NCBI GenBank assembly: GCA_018241025.1
Contig: JAFEEQ010000011.1
Span: 392,970 to 456,969, forward strand
DNA length: 64,000 nucleotides
Reading direction: 5' to 3'
DNA from: Pseudomonadota bacterium
GTDB lineage: Bacteria; Pseudomonadota; Alphaproteobacteria; Micropepsales; Micropepsaceae
The position numbers and the translations under genes are program-made. Below the pieces are notes generated by a model, which was not told the origin of the DNA, searched no databases, and saw only the letters and a program-made list of their open reading frames with translations. Below are positions 14,974-24,229 of the stretch, piece after piece (positions within the stretch are counted from its first letter, which is position 1; each line of letters begins with the position of its first letter).

Positions 14974-15539
14974 TGACGACACATGAATTCACCATCGTCG
15001 CTTCGGGCCTCGATGCCGGCGCCGACGACTTCGAGGACCGGTTCTTCGCGGCGGGCTGCGACGACGCCACGATTTCTCTCCAGAAGGGCGCGATCATCCT
15101 GGAATTCGCGCGCGAGGCGCCCAGTTTCGCCGCAGCACTCGTTTCCGCCTTTGCCGATGTTCTGCGCTCCGGTGCGGAGGTGGAGCGGATCGAGCCCGAC
15201 TATCTCGTCAGCCTCTCGGACATCGCGGAGCGGACCGGCATGTCGCGCGCGGCCATCTCGCTCTACACCAAGGGTGCGCGGAGCCGCGATTTTCCCGCGC
15301 CGGTCGCCCGCGTGACCTCGGACAGCCCTCTTTGGGATTGGTCCGACGTATCCCACTGGATGCTGGGCCACAAAAAGCTGTCGTCCGACGATGTTCTGCG
15401 CGCGCGTGTGGTGAAGGAGGCCAATCTCGTCGCCCAGGCACCGGAGCTGAAGCGCGATCAGCGCATCAGGCATTTGCAGCGGCGCACCAAAGCCCTCGGC
15501 CGGGCAAAGGGATCGATCAAGATGGAAGTGAAGGCTTAG
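14970..15539 (+). CDS. HTH protein, probable antitoxin partner of the HicA-like protein
   Basis: A 189-aa protein. Residues ~1-70 form a small alpha/beta domain (MMTTHEFTIVASGLD, GCDDATISLQKGAIILEF) resembling the HicB-like partner fold. Residues ~75-135 hold a helix-turn-helix of the AlpA/MerR-like kind (SLSDIAERTGMSRAAISLYTKG, followed by FPAPVARV and WDWSDVSHWML). The last 13 residues, GRAKGSIKMEVKA, do not look like this family and instead copy the MlaF C-terminus, so the protein appears to be a fusion created by the insertion. Co-translated with the toxin candidate; likely binds the toxin and the promoter upstream. Confidence 0.6.
   Translation: MMTTHEFTIVASGLDAGADDFEDRFFAAGCDDATISLQKGAIILEFAREAPSFAAALVSAFADVLRSGAEVERIEPDYLVSLSDIAERTGMSRAAISLYTKGARSRDFPAPVARVTSDSPLWDWSDVSHWMLGHKKLSSDDVLRARVVKEANLVAQAPELKRDQRIRHLQRRTKALGRAKGSIKMEVKA
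15514..15530 (+). repeat. Right direct repeat, copy of the mlaF 3' end
   Basis: An identical 17-bp copy of 14677-14693, here forming the last codons of the HTH partner gene. If the cassette was inserted, this copy is the displaced original 3' end of mlaF, and its stop codon (TAG) is in the same relative place. Confidence 0.75.
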
Positions 15540-15544
15540 GCATC

Positions 15545-15802
15545 TTGGTCAAGCTGATCCACGAAGTGTGGGAAGACCCGCAAAACAATTCGCACGCGAT
15601 GTTCATTCGCGGCGCTAAAGGTTGGCGCGATTCACTTTCGCCGCAGGCGCGACTGATCCGGACCTTTCTGGCGGAAGGCACGTTCGAGGCGTTTCGCACG
15701 CATTATCGCCTGATGGGGTTCGGCGAATGGAAGGCGCCCGAAGGTATGGAAGACGAGGTCTACGATCTCAGCGACAAGTGGCCTCAAGAGTCACGTTCAT
15801 AG
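15545..15802 (+). CDS. Small protein of unknown function
   Basis: About 85 aa if translation begins at the TTG at 15545; no better-placed ATG exists in the frame before the conserved-looking KLIHEVWEDPQNNSHAMFIR. It is moderately acidic, has aromatic residues at FEAFRTHYRLMGF and ends in DLSDKWPQESRS. No domain is recognised. It starts six bases after the HTH gene ends, so it may be read from the same transcript. A product is plausible but not proven. Confidence 0.5.
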   Translation: MVKLIHEVWEDPQNNSHAMFIRGAKGWRDSLSPQARLIRTFLAEGTFEAFRTHYRLMGFGEWKAPEGMEDEVYDLSDKWPQESRS

Positions 15803-15847
15803 AGGTTGTTCCCGATGCTGCGATCCGCAAACGTGGAGCTCTAAGCA

Positions 15848-16222
15848 ATGAATTGGCAGATCGAATTCGAATCCGATCTATTCCGGCCCGACGCGCAAGA
15901 CGAGGGGCAAACGAACCCCGGCATCTACGGCCGCGAACTTGCGGAATGGCTCAAGCAGGCTCTCGCAGCCAAGGGCATCGAGACCGGTGAGCCCGTGGCT
16001 GAGGATTGGGGCTGGATTCTGAAGCACGCGGATTGCGATATCGCTTGCGGCAACATGATCGGCGATGACGGTCCGTTGATCTGGAGCATCTTCGTCAATC
16101 CGCGCCGGGCGTCATTGCTGCAAAGACTGCGAGGACAGTCTTTCGACCGCGCGGCACAAGGCGTTGCCTCTGCCATCGAGACCGTGCTCGCTGAGACGGG
16201 AATTGCGTTCCGGCCGGCCTAG
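15848..16222 (+). CDS. Hypothetical protein, immunity-protein-like layout
   Basis: A 124-aa acidic protein. It starts MNWQIEFESDLF, then NPGIYGRELAEWLKQALAAKG, EPVAEDWGWILKH (a tryptophan-rich core), DIACGNMIGDDGPLIWSIFVNP, and a final helix. I do not recognise a named domain; the compact acidic, W-rich form resembles small stand-alone proteins found near toxin genes, which would make it an immunity-type candidate. It lies 45 bp after the previous orphan and 39 bp before radA. The start is the only good ATG. Confidence 0.65.
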   Translation: MNWQIEFESDLFRPDAQDEGQTNPGIYGRELAEWLKQALAAKGIETGEPVAEDWGWILKHADCDIACGNMIGDDGPLIWSIFVNPRRASLLQRLRGQSFDRAAQGVASAIETVLAETGIAFRPA

Positions 16223-16249
16223 CCGCGTTCGGCCGCTTGACGCTCCTGC

Positions 16250-16255
16250 TATACT
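16250..16255 (+). promoter_or_regulatory. -10 element of radA, possible leaderless start
   Basis: TATACT lies exactly seven bases before the radA ATG, the same geometry as at thpR. The -35 region (GTTCGG at a 17-bp spacing) is weak. No ribosome-binding site precedes the ATG. Confidence 0.35.
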
Positions 16256-16261
16256 CGAATC

Positions 16262-17652
<1,391 letters not shown>

Positions 17653-17656
<4 letters not shown>

Positions 17657-18327
17657 GTTTGGCGTTCACCCTGGTCGACGCGCTGGTCGTCGTCGTGATC
17701 CTCGGCTCGATGGCCTTCGCGATCTGGCGTGGGTTCATCGACGAGACCCTTTCCATCGTCGCCTGGGCGGCGGCCGCTTTCGCCGCGCTGTTCTTTGGCC
17801 CCTGGGTCTCGCGCATGGCGCATGGCCTGATCGAAACCGCCTGGATCGCGACGGTCGTCGGCTATGGCGTGGTCTTCGTCGCGATCTTCATTCCGATTTC
17901 CTTCGCCAGCCACCGCTTCTCGCAGAGCGTGAAGCGTTCCGCCGTCGGCCCGCTCGACCGGGTGCTGGGCGCGACCTTCGGCATCGTGCGCGGTCTGGCG
18001 ATTCTCGGCATCGCCTATCTGGTGTTCACCGCCTTCGTGCCGATTCGCGAGCAGCCGCGCTGGCTGACCGAGGCGCGCACGCTGCCGCTGATCCAGAGCT
18101 CCAGCGAGGTTCTGCTCGCCCTGGTTCCCGATCAGGGTGGCCGCGACACCACACCGCCGGCTGCCGCCGGACCCGCGCACCCCCAGACCATCGAAGACCT
18201 GCTGCCGACGCCGAAGCCGGACGTGAAACCCGCGAAACACGGCAAAAAGGCCTATGGCGCCGACGACCGTCACGCGCTAGACAGGCTCATCGAGTCCACA
18301 GCCAGCGGCGGAACCGGAAAGCCATGA
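17653..18327 (+). CDS. CvpA-family membrane protein
   Basis: A 224-aa inner-membrane protein of the CvpA/colicin V production family. It has four hydrophobic segments in the first ~130 residues (for example LVDALVVVVILGSMAFAIW and YGVVFVAIFIPISF) with the conserved LDRVLGATFGIVRGLAILGI (residues ~99-118), then a soluble proline/lysine-rich tail. The family regularly precedes purF and is needed in some bacteria for envelope stress or purine-linked phenotypes. ATGA overlaps join it to radA and purF in one operon. Confidence 0.92.
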
Positions 18328-19793
18328 ACGGCCTTCAGGAACACGGGCAGTTTCAGGACGACAAGCTGCACGAGGAGTGCGGCGTTTTCGGCATCTTCGG
18401 CCATCCGGATGCCGCGGCCCTGACGGTGCTCGGCCTGCACGCCCTTCAGCATCGCGGCCAGGAAGCGGCCGGCATTGTCGCCGGTCACGACGGTCATTTT
18501 GCCGCCGAGCGCCATCCCGGTCTCGTCGGCGACATCTTCTCCTCGCGCTACGCTGAGCGCGTCGCCAATCTCAAGGGCAACAACGCCATCGGCCACAACC
18601 GCTATTCGACGGCGGGCGGCTCGGCGGTGCGCAACATCCAGCCGCTCTATGCCGATCTCTCGGGCGGCGGCCTTGCCATCGCCCATAACGGCAACCTGAC
18701 CAATTCGCTGGCACTGCGCGCCGAACTCGTCGCCGAGGGCCGCATCTTTCAGTCGACCTCGGATACCGAGGTGATCATCCATCTTGCCGCGCGCAGCACC
18801 TATCGCCAGATCGTCGACAAGCTGATCGATGCGCTGAAGAAGGTGAAGGGCGCCTATTCGCTCGTCGCGCTGACCTCGAAGAAGCTGATCGGCGTGCGCG
18901 ATCCTTTCGGCGTGCGTCCGCTGGTGATGGGCAAGCTCGACGACGCTTATATCCTGGCTTCGGAGACCTGCGCTCTCGACATTATCGGCGCCGAATTCGT
19001 CCGCAACGTCGAGCCGGGCGAGATGGTGGTGATCACCACCGACGGCGTCGAAAGCTATTTCCCCTTCGCGCGCCAGCCGCACCGCTTCTGCGTCTTCGAG
19101 TACATCTATTTCTCGCGTCCGGATTCGGTGGTCGAAGGCCGCAACGTCTACGAGCATCGCAAGCAGACCGGCGCCGAGCTCGCGCGCGAAGCGCCGGCCG
19201 ATGCCGACATGGTCATTCCGGTGCCGGACTCGTCGATCCCGGCAGCGCTCGGCTACGCCACCGAGGCCAAGCTGCCCTTCGAGCTCGGAATCATCCGCAA
19301 TCACTATGTCGGCCGGACCTTCATCGAGCCGACCGACGGCATCCGCAATTTCGGCGTGCGCAAGAAGCACAATCCGAACCGCGAGACGCTCGCGGGCAAG
19401 CGCGTGGTGCTGATCGACGATTCCATCGTGCGCGGCACGACCTCGAAGAAGATCGTGCAGATGGTGCGCGACGCCGGCGCGACCGAAGTGCATTTCCGCG
19501 TCGCCAGCCCGCCGACGGCGCATTCCTGCTTCTACGGCGTCGACACGCCGAACACCGCGGACCTTCCGGCGCATCGCATGGATGTCGAGGAGATGCGCAA
19601 GCTGATCGGCGCCGACAGCCTCGCCTTCATCTCGATGGACGGGCTCTATCGCGCGATGGGCGTGGGCGCCCGCAAGGCGGATGCTCCGCAGTTCTGCGAC
19701 GCCTGCTTCTCCGGCGATTACCCGATCCAGCTCACCGACCTGAGCGGCGGGTCCAAGGACCGCCAGCTCTCGCTCCTCGCCGACGTGGCGTGA
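18324..19793 (+). CDS. purF: Amidophosphoribosyltransferase
   Basis: The first committed enzyme of purine synthesis (PRPP + glutamine to phosphoribosylamine), 489 aa. The N-terminal nucleophile cysteine is in HEECGVFGIFGH (residue 19), implying propeptide cleavage. The glutaminase motif GLHALQHRGQEAAG follows, and the PRPP loop is VVLIDDSIVRGTTS (near residue 365). Cysteines in FCVFEYIYFSRPDS and FCDACFSGDYP fit the iron-sulfur type. The start overlaps the CvpA stop by ATGA. An inverted-repeat cluster follows the stop codon. Confidence 0.97.
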   Translation: MNGLQEHGQFQDDKLHEECGVFGIFGHPDAAALTVLGLHALQHRGQEAAGIVAGHDGHFAAERHPGLVGDIFSSRYAERVANLKGNNAIGHNRYSTAGGSAVRNIQPLYADLSGGGLAIAHNGNLTNSLALRAELVAEGRIFQSTSDTEVIIHLAARSTYRQIVDKLIDALKKVKGAYSLVALTSKKLIGVRDPFGVRPLVMGKLDDAYILASETCALDIIGAEFVRNVEPGEMVVITTDGVESYFPFARQPHRFCVFEYIYFSRPDSVVEGRNVYEHRKQTGAELAREAPADADMVIPVPDSSIPAALGYATEAKLPFELGIIRNHYVGRTFIEPTDGIRNFGVRKKHNPNRETLAGKRVVLIDDSIVRGTTSKKIVQMVRDAGATEVHFRVASPPTAHSCFYGVDTPNTADLPAHRMDVEEMRKLIGADSLAFISMDGLYRAMGVGARKADAPQFCDACFSGDYPIQLTDLSGGSKDRQLSLLADVA

Positions 19794-19798
19794 TCTGA

Positions 19799-19875
19799 AG
19801 CGAATGGCAATTAGCGAATAGGGTTTGTCGCTCGACTTGGCTTTCCCTATTGGCTATTCGCTACGCGCTATTCGC
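19799..19875. repeat. Inverted-repeat cluster downstream of purF
   Basis: AGCGAAT occurs twice (19799 and 19813), and its complement CTATTCGC occurs twice downstream (19854-19861 and 19868-19875); AATAGGG and CCCTATT form an inner stem. The transcript can fold into a long hairpin right after the purF stop, acting as a terminator or mRNA end protector. It may be an A+T-rich repeat element spread in the genome. Confidence 0.5.
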
Positions 19876-19889
19876 TTGGCGGCCGGAAG

Positions 19890-20609
19890 ATGACCAAACC
19901 ACTGCAGGACAAGATCGCCCTCGTCACCGGTGCTTCGCGCGGTATCGGCCGCGCTGCGGCGCTCGAACTGGCCAAGGCCGGCGCGCATGTCATCGCCGTG
20001 GCGCGCACGACCGGCGGGCTCGAGGAGTTGGACGACGAGATTCGCAAGGCGGGCGGCGAAGCGGCGACGCTGGTGCCGCTCAACCTGCGCGATTTCGATG
20101 CGCTCGACCGCCTCGGTCGCTCGATCTTCGACCGCTGGGGCCGGCTCGATGCCTTTCTCGGCAATGCCGGTTTCCTTGGCGTGCTCACGCCGGTGGCCCA
20201 TCTCGATCCGAAGATATTCCAGGAACTGGTGGAGACCAACATCACGGCCAACTGGCGCCTGATCCGCTCGCTCGATCCGCTTTTGCGGCTGTCGGATGCC
20301 GGGCGCGTGCTCTTCGTCAGCTCGGGCGCGGCGCGCAAGCACACGCCGTTCTGGGGCGGCTACGGCATGGCCAAGGCGGCGCTGGAGTCGCTCGCGTTGA
20401 CCTATGCAGCCGAATGCGCGGCGACGACGAAGGTGCGTGTGAACCTGCTCAACCCCGGGCCGATGCGCACCCAGATGCGCAAGCGCGCCATGCCCGGCGA
20501 AGACCCGGCAACGCTCCCGCCGCCCGAAGCGATCGCGCCGCTGATCGTCGAGTTGCTGTCACCGGAATGCGAGAAGAATGGCGAGTTGATAAGTTTCAAG
20601 GCGGCGTAG
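19890..20609 (+). CDS. SDR-family NAD(P)-dependent oxidoreductase
   Basis: A classical short-chain dehydrogenase of 239 aa. The cofactor motif is TGASRGIGR (residues ~14-22), the structural motif is NAG (in LGNAGFLG), the catalytic serine lies in LFVSSGAARKH, and the tyrosine/lysine pair is YGMAKAAL (YxxxK). It resembles the YciK-like group. The substrate is unknown. It is the last plus-strand gene of this block and is convergent with the enoyl-CoA hydratase gene (1 bp gap). Confidence 0.92.
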   Translation: MTKPLQDKIALVTGASRGIGRAAALELAKAGAHVIAVARTTGGLEELDDEIRKAGGEAATLVPLNLRDFDALDRLGRSIFDRWGRLDAFLGNAGFLGVLTPVAHLDPKIFQELVETNITANWRLIRSLDPLLRLSDAGRVLFVSSGAARKHTPFWGGYGMAKAALESLALTYAAECAATTKVRVNLLNPGPMRTQMRKRAMPGEDPATLPPPEAIAPLIVELLSPECEKNGELISFKAA

Positions 20610-20610
20610 T

Positions 20611-21417
20611 TTACTTCAACGTCGCCGACGGCGCGGTGAGGTTCTGCGCTTCGTAGGCCTTCATGCGCTGGATCGCCGGTTCGCCGATGCAGAGCTGCAT
20701 GAACAGGTTGCGCTCCAGCGCCAGCCCTTGCTCCAGCGGTGTCGACAGCGCGCCGCGCACCAGCCGCTTGATTGCGCGCACGCTCTCCGGCGTATGTGTC
20801 GCCATGCGCTGCGCGATCTCGAGCGCGCGGTCGAGCGCCTTGCCGCTGACGCATTCCTGCACGAAGCCTTTCGCCGCCGCCTCGCGCGGACCCACCGTCT
20901 GGCCCATGAGGATGTGCATCAGCGCATTCGGCATGCCGATGGTGCGGGCGAGGCGCTGCGTGCCGCCGCCGCCGGGCAGGATGCCGATATTGATCTCGGG
21001 CAGGCCGATCTGGAAATCGCCGTCCTCAGCGATGCGGATATCGCAGGCGAGACAGAACTCGAATCCGCCGCCCATCGCCGAGCCGGAGATCGCGGCGATC
21101 ACCGGCTTGTCCATCGTCTCGCACAGCATCATCGCCTTGTCGAAGCTGCCGGCCTGATACGGCGTGTCCTCCGGCCAGGGCTGGCCCCTGAGCCGCTCGC
21201 CGAGTTGGACAAGGGCGGCCACGGAGTAGTGCCGCACGAAATATCCCGGTGCCCCGCCGGTGACGACGATCACGCGCACGGCGGGATTCTCGGCAAGCTG
21301 CGAGAGCGCTTCGTAGAGCGCATCGCTCATCTCGGGATCGAAATAGATGCGGCTCGCGCTGCCGAGCGTGACGATCGCGATGCCGTCGCCGATGCGGGTC
21401 GAGAGGACGTCGGACAT
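20611..21417 (-). CDS. Enoyl-CoA hydratase/isomerase family protein
   Basis: A crotonase-fold enzyme of 268 aa. The oxyanion-hole strands are visible as ALYEALSQLAENPAVRVIVV..GG and ISGSAMGGGFEFCLACDIRIA (residues ~107-127, first catalytic region). The second is LPEINIGILPGGGGTQRL, where the glutamate in LPEI matches the hydratase general acid/base position. It probably hydrates a short- or medium-chain enoyl-CoA; the exact substrate is unknown. It lies 4 bp downstream of der on the minus strand, so it may be read from the der operon. Confidence 0.92.
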   Translation of the reverse strand: MSDVLSTRIGDGIAIVTLGSASRIYFDPEMSDALYEALSQLAENPAVRVIVVTGGAPGYFVRHYSVAALVQLGERLRGQPWPEDTPYQAGSFDKAMMLCETMDKPVIAAISGSAMGGGFEFCLACDIRIAEDGDFQIGLPEINIGILPGGGGTQRLARTIGMPNALMHILMGQTVGPREAAAKGFVQECVSGKALDRALEIAQRMATHTPESVRAIKRLVRGALSTPLEQGLALERNLFMQLCIGEPAIQRMKAYEAQNLTAPSATLK

Positions 21418-21421
21418 GGTC

Positions 21422-22816
21422 TCAATCCTTCGCGTAGGGATTCTTCCCGCCGCGCATCAGAAAGCGCAGCGGCGTGCCGGCGAGGTTGAAGGCGCGGCGC
21501 AGGCCGTTGGTGAGATAGCGGATGTAATCCTCAGGCAAATGCGTCAGCTGATTGCCGAACAGCGCGAAAGTCGGCGGCCGTGCCTTGACCTGCGTCATGT
21601 AACGGATGCGGACGCGGCGCCCGCTGATCGCCGGCGGAGCGTGACGCTGCAGGGCTTCTTCGAGGAAGCGGTTCAACGCCGATGTACCGACCCGCGTATT
21701 CCATGCGCCATAGGCTTCGAGGATCGCCGGCACCAGCCGGTCGAAGCCCTCGCCCGTGCGTGCCGAGACCCCGATCAGGGGCGCGCCAAAGAGCTGCGGC
21801 AGCAACCTGTCGAGCTTCTCGCGCAGGATGCCGACGGCGCCGGCTCGGTTCTCGACGAGGTCCCATTTGTTGGCGACGAACACGGCGGCGCGGCCTTCGC
21901 GCGCGATGAGGTCGGCGATGACCAGATCCTGCTTCTCGAAGGCCTGCGTCGCGTCCATCTCGATCAGCACGCAATCGGCGAAGCGGATCGCTTCGAGTGT
22001 GGAGCCGACTGACATCTCTTCGAGGGTATGGCCCGCTGTGCGCGCCTTCCGGCGCAAGCCGGCCGTGTCGTGGAGCAGAAATTCGTGGCCGTCGAAGGTC
22101 CACGGCGCCGCGATCGCATCGCGCGTGATGCCCGCTTCCGGCCCGGTCAGCGTGCGCTCTTCGCCGAGCAGGCGGTTGAACAGGCTCGACTTGCCGACAT
22201 TCGGACGGCCGGCGATGGCGAGGCGGATCGGTCGGGCCGGTGCCTCCTCGATCTCTTCGCCGTCTTCTGCGATTTCGTCCGCAGCATCCTCTTCTTCGTC
22301 GTCATCGTCTTCGAACGGCGCGGGTTCGATGAATTCGGCCAGCGCTTCTTCCAGCGCGCCGAAGCCGAGGCTGTGCTCGGCGGAGATCGCCACCGGCTCG
22401 CCGAAGCCGAGCGCGAAGGCCTCGCCATAGCCGGCATCGCCGGCCCGGCTCTCGCATTTGTTGGCAACCAGAACGACGCGCTTGCCCGAGCGGCGCAGGG
22501 CGGCGGCGATCTGCTCGTCGCCGGCGGTGATCCCGGCACGGGCGTCGATCACGAAGAGACAGGCGTCGGCCTCGGCAATGGCCGCTTCGGTCTGCGCCGT
22601 CATCCGCCCGGCAAGGCTCTCCGGCGTGTTCTTTTCGAAGCCGGCGGTGTCGATGATCTGGAAGGCGAGATTGCCGAGCTGCGCCTGCGCGACGAAGCGG
22701 TCGCGCGTCACGCCCGGCGTGTCGTGCACCAGCGCGATGCGCTTGCCCACCAGCTTGTTGAAAAGCGTGGACTTGCCGACATTCGGCCGGCCGACGATGG
22801 CGAGGGTGACGGACAT
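21422..22816 (-). CDS. der: GTPase Der (EngA)
   Basis: An essential 50S ribosome-assembly GTPase, 464 aa. Two tandem G domains are seen: GRPNVGKSTLF with DTPGVTRD (residues ~8-40) and GRPNVGKSSLF with DTAGLRRK (residues ~205-260). The NKxD motifs are VANKCE and VANKWD, and the C-terminal KH-like domain ends in the expected place. A long acidic stretch (EDDDDEEEDAADEI) in the linker between the two domains is longer than in many homologues. The YfgM-BamB-Der gene order here matches that of gammaproteobacteria. Confidence 0.97.
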   Translation of the reverse strand: MSVTLAIVGRPNVGKSTLFNKLVGKRIALVHDTPGVTRDRFVAQAQLGNLAFQIIDTAGFEKNTPESLAGRMTAQTEAAIAEADACLFVIDARAGITAGDEQIAAALRRSGKRVVLVANKCESRAGDAGYGEAFALGFGEPVAISAEHSLGFGALEEALAEFIEPAPFEDDDDEEEDAADEIAEDGEEIEEAPARPIRLAIAGRPNVGKSSLFNRLLGEERTLTGPEAGITRDAIAAPWTFDGHEFLLHDTAGLRRKARTAGHTLEEMSVGSTLEAIRFADCVLIEMDATQAFEKQDLVIADLIAREGRAAVFVANKWDLVENRAGAVGILREKLDRLLPQLFGAPLIGVSARTGEGFDRLVPAILEAYGAWNTRVGTSALNRFLEEALQRHAPPAISGRRVRIRYMTQVKARPPTFALFGNQLTHLPEDYIRYLTNGLRRAFNLAGTPLRFLMRGGKNPYAKD

Positions 22817-22837
22817 GGCCGACTTGTAGCGCCCGCC

Positions 22838-24229
22838 TTAGCGGAGCGCCACCAGCTGGGCATCCTTGGTGTAGAGATACATCGTGCCGTTGGCGACCAC
22901 CGGTGCGATCAGCGTCCCGGCCGGAATCTCCATGCGCCCGATGAGTTCGCCGGTATAGGGCGACAAGGCCACCGCGATACCGATCGACGACACCACCACG
23001 AGGCGGTTCGAGACCAGCACCGGACCGGCCCAGGTCACCGCGCCCTTGTGGTCGTCGGGGTCCTCCCAGCGCTGGAGCTGGTGGATCCACTTGATCTTAC
23101 CCTCCTTGCGGGTGAGGCAGATCATCTGCTGGTCCGACGACAGCACATAGACGTAGTCGCCCGCGGTCCAGGGCGTCTGGATACCGCCGATATCGCGCGA
23201 CCACAGGCGCTCGCCATTGTTGAGGCCGATCGCCGCCATCACGCCGGAATGGCTGATCGCAATGACGACGTCGCGGTCCACCACCGGCCGTCCGGCAATG
23301 TCGTCGAGCTCGGAAAGCGCTGTCGCGGCGCCGGAGTGGTTGAGCATGTCGTTCCACGCCGGGCGTCCGTTCTGGACGCGCAGCGCGTAGATCTCGCCCG
23401 AGGAATAAGGCGCCATCACATATTCGCCGGCCACGGCGGCGCTGGTGCTTTCGAGAATGCCGGCGGACTCGGTGATGCCCTGATGGTCCCAGAGCTTGCG
23501 CCCGTCGGTCTCGGCGAGGGCGTAGAAATGGTTGTCCTGGGTGGAGACGAAGACGCGTCCGCCATTTGCGGTCGGCGCGTTCACGATCGGCACGCCGAGA
23601 TCCTGCGTCCACAGCCTGCGTCCGGTGCGCGGATCGAGCGCGACCACGGTGCCGAAGCCGCTGGAGACGTAAAGCTTGCCGCCGTCGGAGGCGATACCGC
23701 CGCCGGCGCCCTTGTTCGGGTCGACCGAATTGTCCGTGCCGAACATGCCGAACAGCCAGGTGTTGTCCTTGCCCGGCGGTGCGACCGAGGTGTCCCACAG
23801 CGGATTGCCGTTGCCGGCGTCGAAGGCGAAGACGTGCGCCTGGGAGTCGAGCACGAAAATGCGTCCGTCGACGATGATCGGCGGCGCGGTGAGACGGCCT
23901 TCGCTGTCCGAACCCTTGCCGGCATCCTGCTCCCACACCTGGCGCAGCGGTCCCGGTGCTTCGAGGTGATACATGGCGTTCGAGGCATAGCCGCCCGGTT
24001 CGGGCCATTCCGGGTTCTTGTAGGGCGGAGGGAGCTGAACCGGGACGCTTTTCAGTGTGTCGTCGATGCGCAGCGTCTCGTCGATGGTCATCACCGAGAT
24101 ACGTTCGCCGCGCAGTTTCGATTTCTTGTTGCCGGTGTTGAACCAGGTTCCGACCCAGTCAGTCATGGCGCAGCCGGCAACAAGCGAGGCGAGCATCACC
24201 ACCGTGACGGCCTTCAGGGTCTTGTTCAT
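22838..24229 (-). CDS. bamB: Outer-membrane protein assembly factor BamB
   Basis: A lipoprotein of the BAM complex that folds beta-barrel proteins; 463 aa. The signal peptide ends in a lipobox (LVAGC, cysteine near residue 20). The rest is an eight-bladed beta-propeller of PQQ-like repeats, visible as repeated DxxNGxxLWxxxxxxP units (for example FAFDAGNGNPLWDTSV, ALDPRTGRRLWTQDL and AIGLNNGERLWSRDI). It lies downstream of the YfgM-like gene with a 4-bp overlap and 21 bp upstream of der. Confidence 0.95.
   Translation of the reverse strand: MNKTLKAVTVVMLASLVAGCAMTDWVGTWFNTGNKKSKLRGERISVMTIDETLRIDDTLKSVPVQLPPPYKNPEWPEPGGYASNAMYHLEAPGPLRQVWEQDAGKGSDSEGRLTAPPIIVDGRIFVLDSQAHVFAFDAGNGNPLWDTSVAPPGKDNTWLFGMFGTDNSVDPNKGAGGGIASDGGKLYVSSGFGTVVALDPRTGRRLWTQDLGVPIVNAPTANGGRVFVSTQDNHFYALAETDGRKLWDHQGITESAGILESTSAAVAGEYVMAPYSSGEIYALRVQNGRPAWNDMLNHSGAATALSELDDIAGRPVVDRDVVIAISHSGVMAAIGLNNGERLWSRDIGGIQTPWTAGDYVYVLSSDQQMICLTRKEGKIKWIHQLQRWEDPDDHKGAVTWAGPVLVSNRLVVVSSIGIAVALSPYTGELIGRMEIPAGTLIAPVVANGTMYLYTKDAQLVALR

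Larger units (their letters stand above)
14677..15530 (+). mobile_element. Candidate toxin-antitoxin cassette inserted at the mlaF 3' end
   Basis: About 0.84 kb bounded by 17-bp direct repeats of the mlaF 3' end. It contains its own promoter and two overlapping genes (HicA-like toxin and HTH partner) and nothing else. No integrase or transposase is encoded inside, so mobility would need outside help, or the structure arose by unequal recombination. Calling it mobile is inference; the direct repeats and contents are seen in the sequence. Confidence 0.4.
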
